From contig NC_031985.2 in the NCBI RefSeq assembly GCF_001858045.2, positions 37,224,321-37,288,320 on the forward strand: a stretch of DNA of 64,000 nucleotides, in the 5' to 3' direction. The notes under the pieces were generated by a model, which did no database searches, was not told the origin of the DNA, and worked only from the letters and a program-made list of their open reading frames with translations. Within the stretch, counting starts at the first letter, position 1. Each line of letters begins with the position of its first letter. The stretch comes from Oreochromis niloticus. Lineage: Eukaryota; Chordata; Actinopteri; Cichliformes; Cichlidae. Positions 19,496 to 30,633 of this stretch are shown here, piece by piece. The translations under genes and the position numbers were made by a program.

Positions 19496-20355
19496 AACAA
19501 AACGTCATAAACCCATATAAATAATAGCGAAGGTTATTCTTTTTTTTTGCTTTCTTTATTCTTTGAACTCTGTTGAACTTTAAAAAGCCTTGTTATGTGA
19601 GTTTAAGTGTCAAACATGTATGTTTTTACCATCATAAAAACAGTGGACTACTGAGTATATTGTACTTACCACAGCAGAGAGCAAGCGGAATGACGACAGT
19701 TGGTGCAGTGATTGGTTAAAGACCGATGAGGCGTTCAGGTGGTGCTTGGAAATTTGAGCATCAGTTTGAACAGCAAGATTGAGCATATACATTTCTCTGT
19801 CATAGAGAGACAGAGAAAAAAAATACACAAGACTCATCACCATACAAATTGGTACTTTTTGCCTGAGAATAAGCGAATAAGTGACATACAGAGAAAGAGG
19901 GCAACTGGCATTAAACGAGCAAATAAAAAGTATTTAACCTTGAACTGTTTTGTGGGTTTTATTTTAAGACTACTTTGAGTGTATTTGTGGGGAGATAAAC
20001 TATACAGACTAAAAACAGAGACATTAAATGAGATTAGATTAGTTAAAATGTGGGAAAATCTACTGCAGACAGGTAAATGCTGTGAGCTTTAATTATCCAG
20101 TCAGAAAAGATTATTTTAAAGTCATCAACTGATTCCAACTGCCCAGATTTGAAAAACCTGTGTGCAGAAGACAAGTCCACCAATACACAATCAGCTTGAA
20201 TTTAACAGGCCAATGAGAATGCTCTATTCAGTTGGCCTATACTAACTACTGACAAACTATTAATCTGCGGCAAAACCCTGTCAAATCTGTCTTATTGTAC
20301 CTATTGAAAAAGTTAATCTTACTACAACTGCTTAGATGCAACAGACATTTTTAGG
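19496..20355. other. No gene recognised
   Basis: Short frames only. No TIR, LTR or tandem structure noticed. The next repeat copy begins at about 20356. Confidence 0.35.
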
Positions 20356-21480
20356 TTTAACCTTGGCAGAGTGAGAGACATAGCTCGTTAGGCAGGCAGG
20401 TGTGAGCCTGGTTGCTATAGTGACTGCACCCAATGGCTCCATACACACGAACACAGACATGCACCTCACTTTTGCTGCTTAAAATGAACAGAAAAGTCAG
20501 GCCCAAACAAATTGTTCCCAAATGAAAAGTACAGGTCCTATTGACGAAATTCTTTCACCGTGAGCGGCAGCAATGTCCAGTCTACCTAATTCTCAGTTTT
20601 CATGCCTGTGGAGTTTATTATATGGACGTGGTGACAGTGTAAAGACAGCCTGCTCTTCTGATTTTCAAAGGAACTTTCTGAGCCATTTTAACATTGGAGT
20701 CTATGGAGGAGTTGGAGGGAGGAGGCTGTGCTTTGGTGACATTTATGAAAGAACCATAACACCTAGCACAATAGTAAACACATTGGATGAAAGAGGACAG
20801 CGATGGCTACGTTTTGAGGGTAAAATCATACCTGTAGAGCAAACGCTGCGGACACAGCAGCAGTTTTAAAAAATATTTTAAGATTAATTTTGTCGCTCCT
20901 CTCACTCTAGCAGTTGAGCTGTCTCACTCTAGCCCCAACATTCCGTCCCATACACACCCATTATAAACTCTGAAACGACTGAAAAAACATCATGAAACTT
21001 AAACTGGAACTGAAGAAAAAGTATAACAGATATTGAAAAGATAAATACAAGTTGAATAGTTGAATGTCTTGTCTTCGTTTTAAAGTTTGAATGGTGGCTC
21101 TATGTCAATGTATGTAGAAGTAGATACAGTTTAAAGAGGAGTAAGTTGAAGGAGAATTTGAAGGGTCTCCCCATTGAAATACATGGGAAATTTTTGTTGA
21201 AAAAAGTTGAATAATTTTAAAAATATAAATGTTATAAATGAGAAAAATACAAGCAGTCATGTCCAAAAGAAGAGGAATCTAACGGTGTTTGAATGGTTTT
21301 TCTAAGTTGAACGGTTTTGAAGGAGAGAGTGCAAAAAATGTACGGAAGATGATATAATAATAAAGATTACAACAACAATACTGTGAATGCTTTTACAAGC
21401 ATTCACACTAATAATAATAAAGATTACAACAACAATACTGTGAATGCTTTTACAAGCATTCACACTAATAACTAGAAAAA
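20356..21480 (+). repeat. 98-codon-ORF repeat, copy B
   Basis: It begins near CTTGGCAGAGTGAGAGACAT, passes the shared upstream segment (GTGTGAGCCTGGTTGCTATA), the intact 98-codon frame, and the AT-rich downstream part. It ends with two successive hairpins at about 21381-21404 and 21439-21462 (arms GTGAATGCTT and AAGCATTCAC). Each is preceded by AATAAAGATTACAACAACAA. At ACTAGAAAAATTTGCATTTC the sequence passes into a diverged relative of the family. Confidence 0.8.
20573..20869 (+). CDS. 98-aa repeat-encoded ORF (copy B)
   Basis: I do not recognise this protein. It starts MSSLPNSQFSCLWSLLYGRG and ends VEQTLRTQQQF, with a Gly/Arg-rich middle (VYGGVGGRRLC) and a C-terminal ERGQRWLRFEGK segment. 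No signal peptide or membrane segment is evident. Five further intact copies occur at 40-46.7 kb. This copy carries the R33/F35/G42/L92/R93 set shared only with the 41.8-kb copy. Most differences among copies change the amino acid, which argues against strong protein-level constraint, so the frame may be a by-product of recent amplification. It could also be a remnant of a longer element-encoded protein. Confidence 0.35.
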   Translation: MSSLPNSQFSCLWSLLYGRGDSVKTACSSDFQRNFLSHFNIGVYGGVGGRRLCFGDIYERTITPSTIVNTLDERGQRWLRFEGKIIPVEQTLRTQQQF

Positions 21481-21589
21481 TTTGCATTTCCTGCGAAAAT
21501 GCTGTGTGGATGCCTTAACGCTGAAGCTGTCTGCTGAAAAGCTGAAAAAGATGAAGTTACAAAAAGTTGTATGGTGGTGAAAAAAGAAT

Positions 21590-21665
21590 CTCACCCTGAG
21601 CAGGATTCGAACCTGGACCTCCTGGGCACAAAGCGGCTACTCATCTCACTGTGCCAAATTCACTC
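21590..21665 (-). repeat. tRNA-like segment 1
   Basis: On the minus strand the sequence contains a perfect B-box GGTTCGAATCC and a D-arm-like GGCACAGTGAGATGAGTAG upstream. The T-stem pairs at only four of five positions and the acceptor stem is not convincing, so this is tRNA-derived rather than a working tRNA gene. It lies within the hairpin-ended repeat. Confidence 0.45.
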
Positions 21666-22577
21666 TCACAAGGTAAGAGATGGAGAGACTGACAATTATG
21701 GTGAAATGAGCAGAAACTGCTGAGAATTGCGCTGATAAGAGGTGAAATGGTTGAAAATTTTGCAGAAAAGAGGTGAATCAGCAGAATTTCTGCAGAAAAG
21801 AGGCAAAGAAGCAGAACGTTGCGCTGAATAGAGGTGAATCAGCAGAATTTCTGCTGAAAAGAGGCAAAACAACCTGTTTCTGCTCAAATTCACCAATCAG
21901 AGGTACTGCCTCTGTCTGCTTCATCAGGTGGGTACTTGTATGTATTTCTGCCATGGAGCGTTAACAAGAATCTGAGGTCCATATTAGAAAAGCTGCTAAA
22001 ATCATAAAACTTGCGCTGAAAAGAGATGAATCAGCAGAGTCTCTGCTGAAAAGAGTTTTTTTTTTCTGAAAACAGCCAAAAAAGCTGGAATTTGTGCTGA
22101 AAAGGGGTAGAAAAAAAATGAAAATTTTGCTGAAAAGGGGTGAAGAAGCTAAAGCATACCAAATCAAAGTATTTGTGCCAAAACATAGTGTTTCTGCCAT
22201 ATTGTGGTACTACTACATTACAACATGAATACGGATTAAAGATGAAAGAAACTGGCAACAAATTCCTCCACTACAAACCAGTCTGATACCACTTCTTTGC
22301 AGTGTTCACGTTTACTAAGGCACTACCCAAAAGGCGCCACAAGAGGGCACTCCAACACAAGAGATGACCTATGTACACTGATGCACTTAGTAACAGTCAG
22401 CCTCCTTGAATTGGCAGAAATACTGTGATTTAGTAGTAATACTATAACATAACAGATATACTGTGATGTTGCAGACATAGTATGTTTTTGCACTACTCAT
22501 TTGTAGTGAAAAAAAATTAGCAATATAAATTACAGGTCTGTGATAGTGTATAAATTTGTAGTGAAAAAAAAAATGTT

Positions 22578-22648
22578 GACTAAGGTGGGATTGAACCCAC
22601 GACCTTGGAGCTGCAGAGCCATGTCATTACTGATTGCGCCACCTGGAA
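22578..22648 (-). repeat. tRNA-like segment 2
   Basis: Minus strand: TGGCGCAATCAGTAATGACA resembles a D-arm, and GTGGG-TTCAATC-CCACC is a perfect five-base-pair T-arm. The anticodon arm and acceptor stem are poor. It is probably a tRNA-derived module of the surrounding repeat. Confidence 0.5.
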
Positions 22649-23534
22649 AGGGGGCGGGTGGCTGAAAAACAACGACATCAGCAATCAGAAATAGATCGCG
22701 ATGAGAGGCGAAAAGCGCCGTTTTTTGGAGTTACAAAACGTTGTGTAACTCAAAAACTAGGAGGGCTAGCAGCATAATTCTTGTACTGGGTCAATCAGCG
22801 GACTTTGGTGTACTTTGACTGCGATTTTCATGGCTCTTTGTAGCTCCGTCGCGGAGATATGACGAGAGAAGAAACGGGTTCATTTTCGGCGTTTAAAAAC
22901 TGAGAGGAGGACAGATTTCCACCCCTCAAACAAACGTAATTCATTGCTCAACGGTAAGATAATTGTAAAAACTGCTTCCACTGTGAGTGTCAGCAGTGTC
23001 TGAAGATATATTGGCACAAGCCTCATGTCCTAACTTTGCTTTGTTAAAGAGATATGACGATTTGAAAATGCCTCTCATTAGAGAAATCCAGTGCTGATTT
23101 TGAACAGACTCTCCATTGAAAGTCAATGGAGCGTTTTCAGATCTTGTGTTGGTCTGAGGCGATTTGATAAAAATCTGTAACTTCCACAACAGTGATAGTG
23201 ACGTTTTCTGAAAGCCAGCAAAAATACCTACGTTTTGATGTATAATTTGTGGGGGTTGAGTGGAAATTGAGCGAGTAGCAAGAAGTTGTTTAGACATGAA
23301 GAGAAAATTCAGAACAGACCAGCACTCACTCTGACTTAATTGCATAGCAACCATAGCAACGCATGTATTTTCTGAAAAAAATCACAATTTTGCAACTGAA
23401 AACTTAAAGAGAGATAAGATTAAAATGGTAGAAGATCTGAAAAAGCTGAATCAGACAGAAATAGCCCAATAAGTTGAGAACATTTTAAAGTTTGAATGGA
23501 GTTTCTAGGTGAAAGTATGATTGTGTGGATGATT

Positions 23535-23565
23535 ATTGTGTGGATGCTTAAAGCATCCACACAAT
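23535..23565. repeat. Perfect 15-bp-arm hairpin
   Basis: Arms ATTGTGTGGATGCTT and AAGCATCCACACAAT pair fully around a single A. It is the strongest palindrome in the window and marks the end of the repeat that began at 21481. Confidence 0.9.
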
Positions 23566-23587
23566 AAAGAGAAACAAGAACTCAATA

Positions 23588-23616
23588 GTGTGGAAGCCCT
23601 TTTAGGGCATCCACAC
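23588..23616. repeat. Near-perfect 13-bp-arm hairpin
   Basis: Arms GTGTGGAAGCCCT and AGGGCATCCACAC pair at 12 of 13 positions around TTT. It lies 22 bases after the perfect hairpin, repeating the paired-hairpin layout of copy B. Confidence 0.85.
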
Positions 23617-23640
23617 AACAAGACAGCAGCTCCACTGCAG

Positions 23641-25185
23641 AGGAGCCCTGAAACAGCAGCTAGGCAGGCGTCTCAACTTTTCACTTAAAATCAGGCGACT
23701 GGTCACTGAAGTTATATTTGCCCTTTTGTTTGTAGGGTTTGATTGCTGCTGCACCCTCTCAATCTCCTTAAATTTACAAATACTAGTAGCTATAATATAA
23801 GCGGCTTACCCCAAGACTGGAGGCGCTATACTGCATGGTGGACGCAATTCAAACGCTTCTCTCCACCACAGCTGGAGTAAAGAAAAGAGAAACGGCCGTG
23901 CTACAACGAGCCGCAGAAATATTACTACTAGTTCACTACTTCTGAGAGAAATCAGAGGTCAAACGGGAGCCTACCTGTAGCTGTCACACAGTCCAATCGT
24001 CTCGGTAAATTAATCTGTAACCATAGGCCAGCATTTACTGCTGTGTTGCGCCAGAAGCTCAGGAGGAATGAACCAACAAAAACCCGGCTTCCCTTTATAC
24101 AGACAAACACCACCCTGTAATCAATGTGCAGGTGGGTTCCCAATTAGTCCAATCACGTGATGTAAGGAGCGAGTGCAGCAGAAAGAGAGAGAGAAGGTGA
24201 AGTGAGAAAGCGAACAACCAAGACAGAGAGACATGCGCAACCCATCCGGCCACAGTAGCATTTTCACTGTGGCTACAATTGGGCTTCTTGGTCAAAGGAC
24301 ACTGCGCTGTGCTGGCCCAAGTAAAATGACTCCAGTGGCAGCTCTTAAAGTGTGTGCGCTGGGGTGATGAAAACAAAGAAGATCACCTAAAAATGTTTGG
24401 TTTCTTTTTTTAAAGCTTCTGCTCTTTGTATTTGTTTATTTTACAAGAAATCTACAAAAAAAGTAAAGTTTTTGTTTTTTTGTGTGCGTAATAATTTGGA
24501 ACAGTGCATTTTAAGTTTATTTATTTTTGAAAAACATACTGTTTTCATTGGGAGGTTTTTTCAGTAACATTTGAATTATACTCTAGTGGTTGATGACTAT
24601 AAAATTATGCTGACTGTCATTTAAATAGACTAGTTAGGAAAATCAGAGAAAAATATCATTTGCATAATAATTTGGAACACGGTGTATATGTCACCCATCT
24701 TCAGTCATATGCACATTATAGATGCATAAATAATAAAATTTGTTGTAAATCTATTAAGAAGTTGGCAAAAAGGTTTGTACAACCTTGTGACAGTATAAAG
24801 TGTGTGAAACATGATACTTGATCTTGGTTTAGTCCATCTCCTAACAATCAATTGCAAGCATTCACAACCACAGACTGGTCTGCTTCACTGTTGTTTTATC
24901 CTCTCTCAGCAAATGTCAAGCACAGTGTTGGAGCTCACCACTCCAGGATTACAGACAACTTGACATTAACCAAACAACTGCAAATAATCTTTTAAATCTT
25001 ACTTATTGACCCTTTTCTTTTGTTTAAAAATTTCAGGATGTGTGGTTCAGCCCTTGCAGAACTCATAGGCCAGCAACTGGATTTCTGGAGGAGTGTCTAC
25101 GCAATGTCAGGAAAAGGCTTCGTTCTATCTTCGAAGGGAGATCTTAGAGGGAGATTCCCTCTTGCCACTTTTCCAAAGTGGGTCT
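23641..25185. other. No gene recognised
   Basis: No convincing frame. ATAATTTGGAACA occurs twice in direct orientation (about 24490 and 24665) and may belong to an old DNA transposon, but I cannot define an element. Confidence 0.35.
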
Positions 25186-25189
25186 GTGT

Positions 25190-25770
25190 CTCACGGTTAG
25201 CTCACTGCCTTAGCTGCCCAAGTGATGTCATCCCTCTTTAGCCACAGCCAGTGACTGGTCCTCTCAGCAGTGTTATCTAACTCGCTTATAGCCTGCCGTT
25301 GCATCTGTCCTCTGATTCCAATCCCATTAAGCAGTTTTGGTGTTGTACTGGCAACAAAGCCCCTGCACCCCACTTCCACCGGCACAACTTGATCTTCCAG
25401 CCTCTGTCCTTTGCCTCAGCAGCCAAGTTGGCATACCGCAGCTTCTTATGCTCAAATGCTTCTTTAATTGCATCCTCCCACGATACCGTCAGCTCAATGA
25501 CATAAACAAGTTTTCGGGAGTTAGACCAAAGGAAGAGGACTGGTCGCAGAGTAGTTATTACGATCTCTGTGGGAGATATTAGCCTCTGCTCCAAGTCCAC
25601 TTGCATCTGCCAATCCCTGGTGACCTTCAGTGGGACCAGGTCCGGGGTTGAAGGGCTAGTCCTCGGCTTGTCCCCCTCCCGGACAAATGCTGATGAATAC
25701 TGACGCTCCTCTTGGTTTGTGAAAGGTTAAGCGTTGATGGATTTTTTTCTTGCAGTCAACTTTCTTGGCT
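25190..25770 (-). pseudogene. RLE-type LINE, C-terminal endonuclease part
   Basis: This is the C-terminal end of a single-ORF LINE. On the minus strand it reads TRDWQMQVDLEQRLISP, then TLRPVLFLWS and VIELTVSWEDAIKEAFE, then HKKLRYANLAAEA, and after a one-base shift near 25400 PVEVGCRGFVAS and TSHWLWLKRDDITWAAK. The order of acidic residue, E-LTV, and K..KY fits the PD-(D/E)xK restriction-like endonuclease of R2/R4/Rex6/NeSL-type LINEs. It belongs with the RT segment at 27.3-29.7 kb on the same strand; about 1.5 kb of other elements separates them. Confidence 0.7.
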
Positions 25771-25779
25771 AGACACCTG

Positions 25780-26672
25780 AGGACCTGATGTTCCAAGATG
25801 GCCCTGCGTATGGATGACCTGGTACTTCAGTGTGTTACTTCTGTTTTTGTGCATAATTTGTGTGTCTGGACACTCTTCTGGATATTCTTACACCAGATAA
25901 GAGCTTCTTAACTACAGGATTACAACACCTGTGGATTTATTTCTAGTATTTGTCGCATCTGCGGCGGATTTACTACAGACTGTGATCAGGAAAGTGAGAC
26001 CCCGAAGGAGAGGAAAGAGAGCAGGCACACTCGTGTGTTTGAGGAGACGCGGACTATGAACTGCTCTTCCTGGGATCTTCCTTTCCAACGTACGCTCACT
26101 CCGGAACAAAATGGACAGGCTGGCCCTGATGAGAAGCATGAACGGAGACTTTGCCTCTTCCTGTGTATTATGTTTTATGGAGTCGTGGCTCTGTGAGGAC
26201 ATCCCAGACTGCGCGCTCAAGCTGGAGGGTTTTCATCTGCTCCACGTGGACCGGCAGGCCACTCTCTCCGGTAAGACCAGAGGTGAAGGTGTGTGCTTCA
26301 ACATTAATATTGGCTGTTGCACAGATGTGACAGTGATTGCTCACCACTGCTCTTCCTCTCTGGAATACCTTTTATTCATCACCATCACCACCATCAAAAC
26401 TTCACCCACAACACCCCCCTCCTCACCCCACACCAAGGAGGATTTCACACCACCTTCTCCCACTACAACCCTTCATATTCATGAAAGAGATGTGAGGAAG
26501 CAGTTTAAGAGTCTGAATGCTCAGAAAGCTCCTGGCCCAGTTGGTGTGTCTCCTGCCACTCTTAGACAATGTGCAAACGAGCTGGCCCCAGTTTTTTCTG
26601 GCATTTTCAACTCCTCACTGCAGGCATGTTATGTGCCTGCCTGCTTCAAGTCCTCCACCTTAGTCCCTGTCA
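25780..26672 (+). pseudogene. L2-like LINE, 5' end with internal deletion
   Basis: After about 330 bases of 5' leader comes the start of the endonuclease domain: NKMDRLALMRSMNGDF, FMESWLCEDIPD (normally TETWL), SGKTRGEGVCFNINIG and a CSSSLEYL segment. It then jumps directly to the N-terminal edge of the RT (VRKQFKSLNAQKAPGPVGVS, FNSSLQACYVPACFKSSTLV). The second half of the endonuclease and the linker are deleted. The sequence is cut at 26672 by an unrelated repeat. It lies inside the minus-strand RLE LINE. Confidence 0.78.
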
Positions 26673-26816
26673 GCGTTGGGCAAGTTACTTTGAAAAAGTA
26701 ATTAATTATAGTTACTAGTTACTTCTTCAGAAAAGTAACTGAGTTAGTAACTGAGTTACAAGATTCTAAAAGTAATTAATTACTGGGAAAGTAACTATTG
26801 TGTTACTTTAAAAAAA
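26673..26816. repeat. TTACTT-rich transposon arm
   Basis: Dense alternation of GTTACTT and AAGTAA words (TTGGGCAAGTTACTTTGAAA, then TAGTTACTAGTTACTTCTTC, then GTAACTGAGTTA) ending in an A run. It matches a type of DNA-transposon end common in fish genomes. The partner end was not found, so the class is open. Confidence 0.45.
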
Positions 26817-26969
26817 AATGTTTAACCCTCTGCGGTCCAGGTTATAACTGGCCATTTTTGACTACTTTTGATTTTCCCTCTACATTTATCCCTTTAAAAA
26901 CAATTTACTTTGCCTTGTTTGGTATCATCCTTTTCATTTACAGTTATCCCATATGGAAAAGAAATGGGA

Positions 26970-27292
26970 AAAACTTATAAAAGACTTATAAAAGACCCAG
27001 GAAGTGGCTACTGGAAGAGGGTGATAGACTGTCTGAAGCAGTTAGAACAAGACAAGGCTAATGACCGGACCTCATACCACAGGCTATACCCAGGGGAGTC
27101 TACACCAAGTCTTTATGGTTTACCAAAAATACATACACAGGGTGACCTTTAAGACTGATTGTCTGTATGATCAACTCAGTCACCTATAACATCTCCAAGT
27201 TTCTGGCTTCGATCCTCAACCAGCTGGTGGGCAGCTCTGAACACCACATCCAGAACACTCTGGATTTTGTTGAGAAGGTGAGAGATGTCATT
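26970..27292 (+). pseudogene. Penelope-like element RT fragment
   Basis: The + strand encodes YWKRVIDCLKQLEQDKAND, then TSYHRLYPGESTPSLYGLPK and, after a stop near 27150, MINSVTYNISKFLASILNQL and SSEHHIQNTLDFVEKVRD. The order YGLPKIHK...(I)NS.TYN..K.L...L matches the RT of Penelope-like retroelements. Only about 100 codons remain; the YxDD core and GIY-YIG endonuclease are missing. The fragment ends exactly where the RLE LINE resumes. Confidence 0.75.
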
Positions 27293-29690
27293 ATTTGGCA
27301 ATAAAACCCTTTCTGATTCTGACCTGATTGTGTCTCCATGTGTATCTGCCTTGAGTAAGGCTAGTCCTACAATCAACCAAGATGTGCTTGAGTGTTGCTG
27401 GGACTGTACATAGGGGGAAAGATGGGTCCTTTCCAAACCACAGCTGCAGATTTATTGGGGAAGGCAGCACATCATATGTGGCTTGCATGATAAAACTTAG
27501 CCTATTAGACTCCATTCCCCAGATTTCACTCCATGAGAGTTTCCTCTTTTCAACACTCTCCCAATTTATCCAGTGACCCTGCTTAGCCAGCGCTATGGCT
27601 CTGGCATGTGTTACTGTTTCCTCCTGTCAACGCACCTCCTCCACCACCATTTTTTGACATTTGGTTACAGATGCCTGTTGCCACCGAGGTGTTACTGCTC
27701 CAAGACCAAATCCTCCTCTGCCCTGCTGGATGTGACCCACCACATCACGATGCCAAAGAGCAGATTTGGCCTGTAGCACAGCTGTGGCTGGGGTCCACTT
27801 CCTCCCCGTTGCTGGGATGGGAGCAGTGCTTCTCACTATGAGGTCCCGGGAGTCTGTGAGTGACATCTCAAGCCTCACTGTTGCACATTTAAAATCCTCT
27901 ACCAGGATAGGGATAGGCAATGACAGTATCCCGTCGCTCTCATTGCCTATCCCTACTATCCCAACGCTACTGAGGCATTTGGAAAGTCCGAGCCACTTCT
28001 TAACGTAGGACCTCACTAGCCTCTCTAGTCGTTTTGCATGATTGAGTGAGACCTCATACATTGTCAATGGCCACAGTAGTCTGGGTAATAATCCAAACTG
28101 GAAGCCCCTGAGCTTCCATTTCCGTGGGAGTGCAGTGTTGTTAATCCGCCTGAGGTCATAAGCCAAGTTCTGCTGTAGTTGTTCAAGTTGCCAGGTATCA
28201 TTGAGGTTTGCATTATACTACCGTCCCAGGCTCTTGATGGACTCTAAGACTGCTGGAATTGGTTCTCCACTAATATAAAATTGCACGGCTGTCAGTTTTC
28301 CTTTTATGATGGAGATGCTGCCAGATTTACTTGGCTTAAACTCCATTATTGCCCATTCAATGTTTTCCTGGAGCTCCTGTAGCAATCGCCTAGCACATGG
28401 TTTTGTTCTTGTAATGATGGTCATGTCATTCATGTAGGCTCTAATGGGAGGAAGACGAAGGCCACTCTTGAGTCTCTCAACTCCCACTACCCACCAAGAT
28501 GCCCGCATGACCAACTCCATTGCCATGATAAATGCGTGTAGCCGGCAAAAACTCCAATTCCCAGGTGCTGCCAGGGTGTGGTGGTGTTCTCAGCTGTCAC
28601 ACAAAACTGTGAATCCTGAAAGTAGGTCTTGACCAGTCCTGTCATGTAGTTTGGTAGACTGAAATAGTTGAAGGCCATCTACAAGATCTCATGTGGAACT
28701 GACCCAAAGGCGTTGACAAGGTCTAAAAAGACCACATGAAGGTCTCTTCGTTCTTTCTTGGCAGTTTAAATCTGGTGCCAGATGACACCGGCATGTTCCA
28801 GACATCCTGAGAACTCACAAATGCTGGCCTTCTGCACTGATGTGTCAAACATAGATGTTTCTTTTCAAAAAAGTAGATAGTCTTTGGGCCAAAACGCTGG
28901 AGAAGATCTTTCCCTCTACGTTCAGTAAGCTAATCTAGTGAAACTGGCTGATGGATGAAGAGTTCTTCTCCTTAGGAATCAGAATACCCCCTGCTCTTTG
29001 CCAAGCCCTTGGAATCACTCCTTTCTGCCATGCTATCTTCATCACCTTCCATAGGTATTTGAGGACTTGGGGGGTATTTTTATAGAGCCTATATGAAATG
29101 CCATTGGGTGCTGGGGCCGATGCTACTCTTGCCTGCTTCACTACCTTCTCCACCTCAATCCATGTGGGTAATGTTATGTTCATTTGATGTTCAGGTGCCT
29201 GGATAGGCGGTATATCACTTGGAATGGTAACTGGCTCATGCCTCCGATCCTCAGGGTAAGTTTTCCTCAGATGATCTTCCAGGTCTTTTATGGGCATTTT
29301 GAGGCACCTACTCTTCTCTTCAACAAAAAGGCCCTTAACAAAGTTGTATGGGTCGCTGTAGAAAAGGGTCCTTGCCCGTTCTTTCTTCTTTGTTGTCATC
29401 TGAGGAGCTCTGCTCTTTGCAGCTTAGCAAGCTGTTGCTTTATTTCCTCCTGCAGGGCAGTATGTCCCTCCCTTTCTGTCTCATAGGCCTTCCTCCACTG
29501 TTTCCTCAATTGTCTTTTCTCTTTCACTAATCTGTCAATTTCCCACTGTCTCCTGGACTTTAACTGGTTTAAAGGGCCTTTCTGCTGCCTCTGAGTCTTG
29601 TTCTTTACCCCAAACCACATGGCACCATAGCTGTAGATGATGGTTCCCAGGTTCTCCAACTTCTTTGCAACTGGTCCCTTTTTTTGATCT
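27293..29690 (-). pseudogene. RLE-type LINE, RT part
   Basis: Several frames in series on the minus strand. At 29.66-29.40 kb there is a charged coiled-coil-like linker (RQLRKQWRKAYETEREGH). RT motifs follow: APAPNGISYRLYKNTPQVLK, VIPRAWQRAGGILIPKEKN, and motif C as AYMNDMTIIT near 28430, where the usual YxDD is altered to YMND. Next come GKLTAVQFYISGEPIP and a thumb-like part (LPRKWKLRGFQFGLLPRLLW), and an end-region ILVDCRTSLTQGRYTWRHNQ near 27300-27340. Stops and shifts occur between 28.94 and 28.53 kb. The element's C-terminal endonuclease lies at 25.2-25.8 kb. Confidence 0.78.
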
Positions 29691-30180
29691 AGTACATATA
29701 TAATATATAATAATATAGTATATTGATATATTTTGTATGAATTTTGCTGTCTATGTTCTATGTATCAAATGGCAATAAAAGTGTTTTTTGAGAAAATCTG
29801 TTTTGAATCTAGTTTTTATATGCTGAATTTTATCATAAGTAGAAATCTTAACCCAAACCCTTGAGATGGGTTCTGAGTTTCGAGCCAATGTTTATTAACC
29901 TCAGCTTTAAACATTGGTCATTTTTATCCAATTTTTGCTAAACTCAACTTTAAACATTGGTCAATCTAACCCAATTTTTGGATAGTTATCCTAACCCAGT
30001 GTGCTGGGTCAAACCAATAACCCAACCCAGTGTTGACTTGGTCCATATTTGACCCAGTACTGGGTTACAAATTGGGTTATTATTAACCCACATTTTTAGG
30101 GTGTACTTTTACTTTAAAAAGTTACTTGTATTTGACTTTCATTGTTTGATATATTTTGTATTTTATATTCTGCTGGGACC
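29691..30180. repeat. AACCCA-rich MITE-like repeat
   Basis: After an AT-rich start, CAATGTTTA/TAAACATTGGTCA words recur, and from about 29930 to 30105 the sequence alternates AACCCAxTxTTGG and CCCAGTACTGGGTT-type words. It closes with AACCCACATTTTTAGGGTGT. Teleost genomes hold many such non-autonomous DNA elements. CCCAGTACTGGG is a perfect palindrome. Its precise ends are unclear. Confidence 0.45.
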
Positions 30181-30629
30181 AATCTCCGGGGATCATTTTC
30201 TCCAAAAATGTTTCTGAGTTTCACCGTAGCCATTTCACAGGAGCCTAAAAGAGGAAAGACAATGTTAACCGTTTGAACAAGGGCAAATCTGATTTCAACA
30301 AAGCAGTTACAACAAAAGTATGGAATGGCATTTTAAATTTCCATTTCAGGGCATGGTTATCACTGATTCAGACCAAAGCAGCAAAACCAGAAAAATATGA
30401 GAAGTAAGACAAAAAAGATGAAGAGAAAGGCAAAGAGTAGAAGAAGAGTGCTGCTCTATTTGAGTCAGTGCCACCATTCTGCTGTTTCTTTTGTGTGAAT
30501 ATGTGGTAACACATTACATCATCACAGATTCAAATCATAATAAAAATCACTGGGCAATAACTAACATGAAATTATATCCCCCTGTAATAACTCGTTTGAA
30601 AAAAAAAAAGACTAATTATATATATATAC
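30181..30629. other. No gene recognised
   Basis: Short frames only, with an A run and a TA run just before the piggyBac-type MITE. Confidence 0.35.
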
Positions 30630-30633
30630 TTAA

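Larger units (their letters stand above)
21481..23640 (+). repeat. Hairpin-ended repeat, GTGTGGATGC family
   Basis: This stretch looks like a longer relative of the 98-codon repeat. It opens with GCTGTGTGGATGCC, compared with GCAGTGTGAATGCT at the same place in the other family. It then holds several GCTGAAAAGAGGTGAATCAG-type units (about 21720-22140), two tRNA-like segments in reverse orientation, and duplicated statements of the TTTCTGAAAA type. It ends in a perfect 15-base-arm hairpin at 23535-23565 and a second, near-perfect hairpin at 23588-23616. No long frame is present. The element class is unknown to me. Confidence 0.6.

Noticed and set aside
22578..22648. Functional tRNA gene
   Set aside because: Only the T-arm is good; the acceptor and anticodon arms do not pair, and the segment sits within a repeat.
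25299..25582. Plus-strand frames overlapping the LINE endonuclease
   Set aside because: They mirror the minus-strand RLE domain, which has recognisable motifs.
26819..26840. Second piggyBac-type end (TTAACCCTCTGCGG)
   Set aside because: No inverted partner followed by TTAA was seen within the nearby sequence.
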